Positions 62,311 to 64,000 of a stretch of 64,000 bases of DNA are shown piece after piece. Source of the DNA: Ancrocorticia populi. GTDB taxonomy: Bacteria; Actinomycetota; Actinomycetes; Actinomycetales; Actinomycetaceae. The position numbers and the translations under genes were made by a program. Where the stretch lies: assembly GCF_003123745.1 (NCBI RefSeq), contig NZ_QETB01000005.1:186001-250000 (forward strand). The letters are read 5' to 3'. Under the pieces are notes generated by a model, which worked only from the letters and a program-made list of their open reading frames with translations, had not been told where the DNA came from and ran no database searches. Position 1 is the stretch's first letter. Each line of letters starts with the position of its first letter.

Positions 62311-62832
62311 TCACTCCTGGACTTCGCTGAGGACGGGTTCGCGCTTGGACTGGCGCACCTTCACGTACACAAGGATACCCAAAACTAGTAGGCAGATGGC
62401 CGCGATGCCGGCGGGGGAGCCGGCCGCGGCAGAGAGCATCGCACCCCACACGGCAAAGCCCACTGTGGAATAGATGGCGGCCCACGCGAGCCAGCCGGGT
62501 GTTGCAGCCACAATCCAGCGCCCGAGCGTAACTCCGAATGCGCCGGCACCAATGCATACAACTGTCTGAACGCCAACAGTGAGGAAGCACAGGGGAATTG
62601 CAATGAGGCCGCGGCTTCGAACAATCTCGATGCCGTGCTGGGTGGATTCCGAGTGGGTCCAGTTCCAGACCTTTAGAGACAAGGTTCCGCCTGGCTGCTG
62701 CGCCTTAAATACGAGGTGGTGGCCGTAGCGTCCCAGACCGTAGGTGGCTGTAGATCGAAGCGAAACTACTAGGAAGAGGAAGAGATATACCCCGATGAAC
62801 GGACCGTCACTGATGAAGTCGGGTATGGACAT
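62311..62832 (-). CDS. Small polytopic membrane protein (possibly DedA-related)
   Basis: The 173-residue protein has four hydrophobic segments (~10-28, ~72-95, ~103-122, ~128-153) and the stretch FLVVSLRSTATYGLGRYGHH, similar in layout to small DedA/VTT-type proteins. This likeness is by eye; the family is not certain. The start is ATG 62832 with TACACT 7 nt upstream. The gene continues into the S4-domain gene, separated by 2 bp. Confidence 0.7.
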   Translation of the reverse strand: MSIPDFISDGPFIGVYLFLFLVVSLRSTATYGLGRYGHHLVFKAQQPGGTLSLKVWNWTHSESTQHGIEIVRSRGLIAIPLCFLTVGVQTVVCIGAGAFGVTLGRWIVAATPGWLAWAAIYSTVGFAVWGAMLSAAAGSPAGIAAICLLVLGILVYVKVRQSKREPVLSEVQE

Positions 62833-62839
62833 ACTCAAG

Positions 62840-62845
62840 AGTGTA
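62840..62845 (-). promoter_or_regulatory. -10 hexamer of the membrane-protein gene
   Basis: On the minus strand TACACT ends 7 nt before the ATG at 62832, with no Shine-Dalgarno. Confidence 0.5.
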
Positions 62846-62923
62846 GTGGTTCCAGATTGTTTGCGACACTCGCGGCCCGACTCAGGCTATCTCTGCTGTA
62901 GAATGCCAGTTGGTTAGGGACGG

Positions 62924-63316
62924 TTACGCTTGGGCAGCCTGACATTGCGCGCACAGTCCCCAGATCTCGATTGTGTGGGCGGTGACGATGAAACCCGAAT
63001 TCGCGGCCGCCTCCTGCATCCACTTTTCCACCTGATCTGCCGCTACTTCCACCGTCCGCCCACACTGTGTGCACACGATGTGATGGTGGTGGCGTTCGGT
63101 ATCGCAGTGCCGATACAGGGTCTCTGAATCGGATCGCAGAACGTCCAGCCGCCCCTCATTCGCCAACGACGTTAGTGTGCGGTACACCGTGGCAAGTCCG
63201 ATCTTCTGTCCGATGCTTGACAACTGATCGTGCAGCTCCTGAGCGCTGATGAACTCGGGTGTGCTCTTCATCAGCTCAATGATTGCCGTGCGTTGAACTG
63301 TGTTTCTGCTAGTCAT
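62924..63316 (-). CDS. zur: Fur-family metalloregulator, probably Zur
   Basis: This 130-residue regulator binds DNA when loaded with metal. The winged HTH contains SAQELHDQLSSIG and IGLATVYRTLTSLANEG near 40-58. The metal sites are in YRHCDTERHHHHIVC near 78-90, with a structural Cys pair (CTQCG) and the C-terminal CAQC. Its overlap with a ZnuB-type permease gene points to zinc rather than iron, an inference from context. ATG 63316 has GGGAG 4 nt upstream and overlaps the permease stop by 8 nt. The operator should lie upstream of the transporter operon, outside this window. Confidence 0.85.
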   Translation of the reverse strand: MTSRNTVQRTAIIELMKSTPEFISAQELHDQLSSIGQKIGLATVYRTLTSLANEGRLDVLRSDSETLYRHCDTERHHHHIVCTQCGRTVEVAADQVEKWMQEAAANSGFIVTAHTIEIWGLCAQCQAAQA

Positions 63317-64000
63317 CTGACTCCCTTGAACAAGGCTCGTTGGAGACAACCGCCGCGCGCCGGGATCGCCTCACGCCTTCGATACTGAGGTTGGTAATTG
63401 CCACGACGGCGTAGAGCCCGATTAGCAGCATGACAATCGTGGCACCCGGAGACGCAGCCACATGATAGGTGATGATGAGTCCGGCTAGGCACGCAACTAC
63501 CCCGATAGCTTGAGCGATGTACATCGTCCGGACGAATGAGGAGGAGAGTAGCTGCGCCACCGCAACGGGAACGATCATGATGGCAGAAACCAATAGGACT
63601 CCAACCACCCGCATCGAAACCGAAACGGTCAGCGCGGCCACTACTGCCACGAGGATGTTCAACGCCCGCACGGGCAACCCGCTAGAGCGCGCGAATTCTT
63701 CATCGTGGGAGAGCAAGAACAGAGGCCCGCGCAGCCCCAAGCCAATCAGGAGGATCACGGCGGCAAGGGCCACGGTGTATCGAACATCTGCCGTAGAAAC
63801 AGTGGCGATGGAGCCGAACAGATAGCTGGTCAAATTGGTGGTGGTGCCCCCGGCAATGCGGATTAGCAAGACGCCTCCCGCGATCCCACCGTAGAAAAGC
63901 ATGGCAAGCGCAACGTCTCCGCCTGTCCGCCCACGCGAACGGACAACCTCAATCAGAATCGCTCCGATCAGCGAGGCAACGATGGCGCCGGGGATGGCCA
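63309..64000 (-). CDS. Metal ABC transporter permease (ZnuB-like), 5' end beyond the window
   Basis: The 3' 230 codons of an ABC-3 family permease are present and the frame stays open to the window edge. Several membrane helices are visible. GDVALAMLFYGG, LLSHDEEFARSSGLPVRALN and LLVSAIMIVPVAVAQLL are family stretches. Such permeases move zinc or manganese inward with an ATPase and a binding protein that should be encoded further upstream on the minus strand. It overlaps the Fur-family gene by 8 nt, suggesting co-transcription with its regulator. Confidence 0.88.
   Translation of the reverse strand, partial: AIPGAIVASLIGAILIEVVRSRGRTGGDVALAMLFYGGIAGGVLLIRIAGGTTTNLTSYLFGSIATVSTADVRYTVALAAVILLIGLGLRGPLFLLSHDEEFARSSGLPVRALNILVAVVAALTVSVSMRVVGVLLVSAIMIVPVAVAQLLSSSFVRTMYIAQAIGVVACLAGLIITYHVAASPGATIVMLLIGLYAVVAITNLSIEGVRRSRRAAVVSNEPCSRESDD

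Noticed and set aside
1-64000. CRISPR arrays, rRNA or tRNA genes, prophage or integrase genes
   Set aside because: No regularly spaced repeats, no cloverleaf-like intergenic sequence and no phage genes were found; most intergenic gaps are short.

Overview
The window looks like chromosomal DNA of a high-G+C Gram-positive bacterium (Actinomycetota), most plausibly a member of the Actinomycetaceae such as a Trueperella/Arcanobacterium-like organism. Support for the phylum is strong: DUF3046 next to recA, a ClgR-type regulator beside cinA, a MraZ-headed dcw cluster without ftsA but followed by sepF, yggT and divIVA/wag31, a DUF3040 protein, a PAC2 protein and an actinobacterial HelD. The family placement is weaker. 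It rests on moderate G+C and on a MurE whose DNPR-equivalent motif reads DDPH, which argues for an L-Lys (or Orn) rather than a meso-DAP peptidoglycan.

Region 1 (1-4.9 kb) is accessory and visibly more A/T-rich. It has a 409-residue secreted protein of unknown function, a decayed ISL3-family transposase with substituted catalytic positions, and a compact three-gene minus-strand cassette (secreted protein, four-helix membrane protein, small secreted protein) closed by a perfect 19-bp hairpin.

Region 2 (4.9-28.9 kb) is a conserved housekeeping block: dapA, an AI-2E-family membrane protein, RNase J, ftsK, pgsA, cinA, clgR, DUF3046, recA-recX, miaB, miaA, dapF, hflX, dinG, ldh, lexA, an SOS-controlled small membrane protein and nrdR. 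A minus-strand pair (CapA-like lipoprotein plus anchored protein) sits between ftsK and pgsA, and an aldo/keto reductase plus an RsmC-like methyltransferase between dapF and hflX. LexA-type boxes lie upstream of recA and on both sides of the lexA/DivS-like intergenic region.

Region 3 (28.9-38.5 kb) holds an acyl-CoA ligase with an unusual C-terminal tail, serA, helD, a PAC2 protein, a spermidine-synthase-like protein, dinB and DUF3040.

Region 4 (38.5-58.5 kb) is the division and cell wall cluster: mraZ, rsmH, ftsL, ftsI, murE, murF, mraY, murD, ftsW, murG, murC, ftsQ, ftsZ, pgeF, sepF, yggT, divIVA, then lspA, an RluD-type synthase and a GNAT protein. Genes from rsmH to ftsQ mostly overlap or touch, so they are probably co-transcribed from a MraZ-controlled promoter.

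Region 5 (58.5-64 kb) has dnaE, an S4-domain protein, a small membrane protein and, on the minus strand, a Fur-family regulator (probably Zur) overlapping the 3' end of a metal ABC permease cut by the window edge.

Two themes cross the regions. At least ten genes have a TANNNT hexamer 6-8 nt before the start codon and no well-placed Shine-Dalgarno, suggesting leaderless transcripts. Three convergent gene pairs share interlocked CTAG/CTAA stop codons. I found no rRNA, tRNA, CRISPR array or intact mobile element. No clearly new system could be proved; the best candidates for something undescribed are the secreted cassette at 3.2-4.7 kb and the DivS-like SOS gene.
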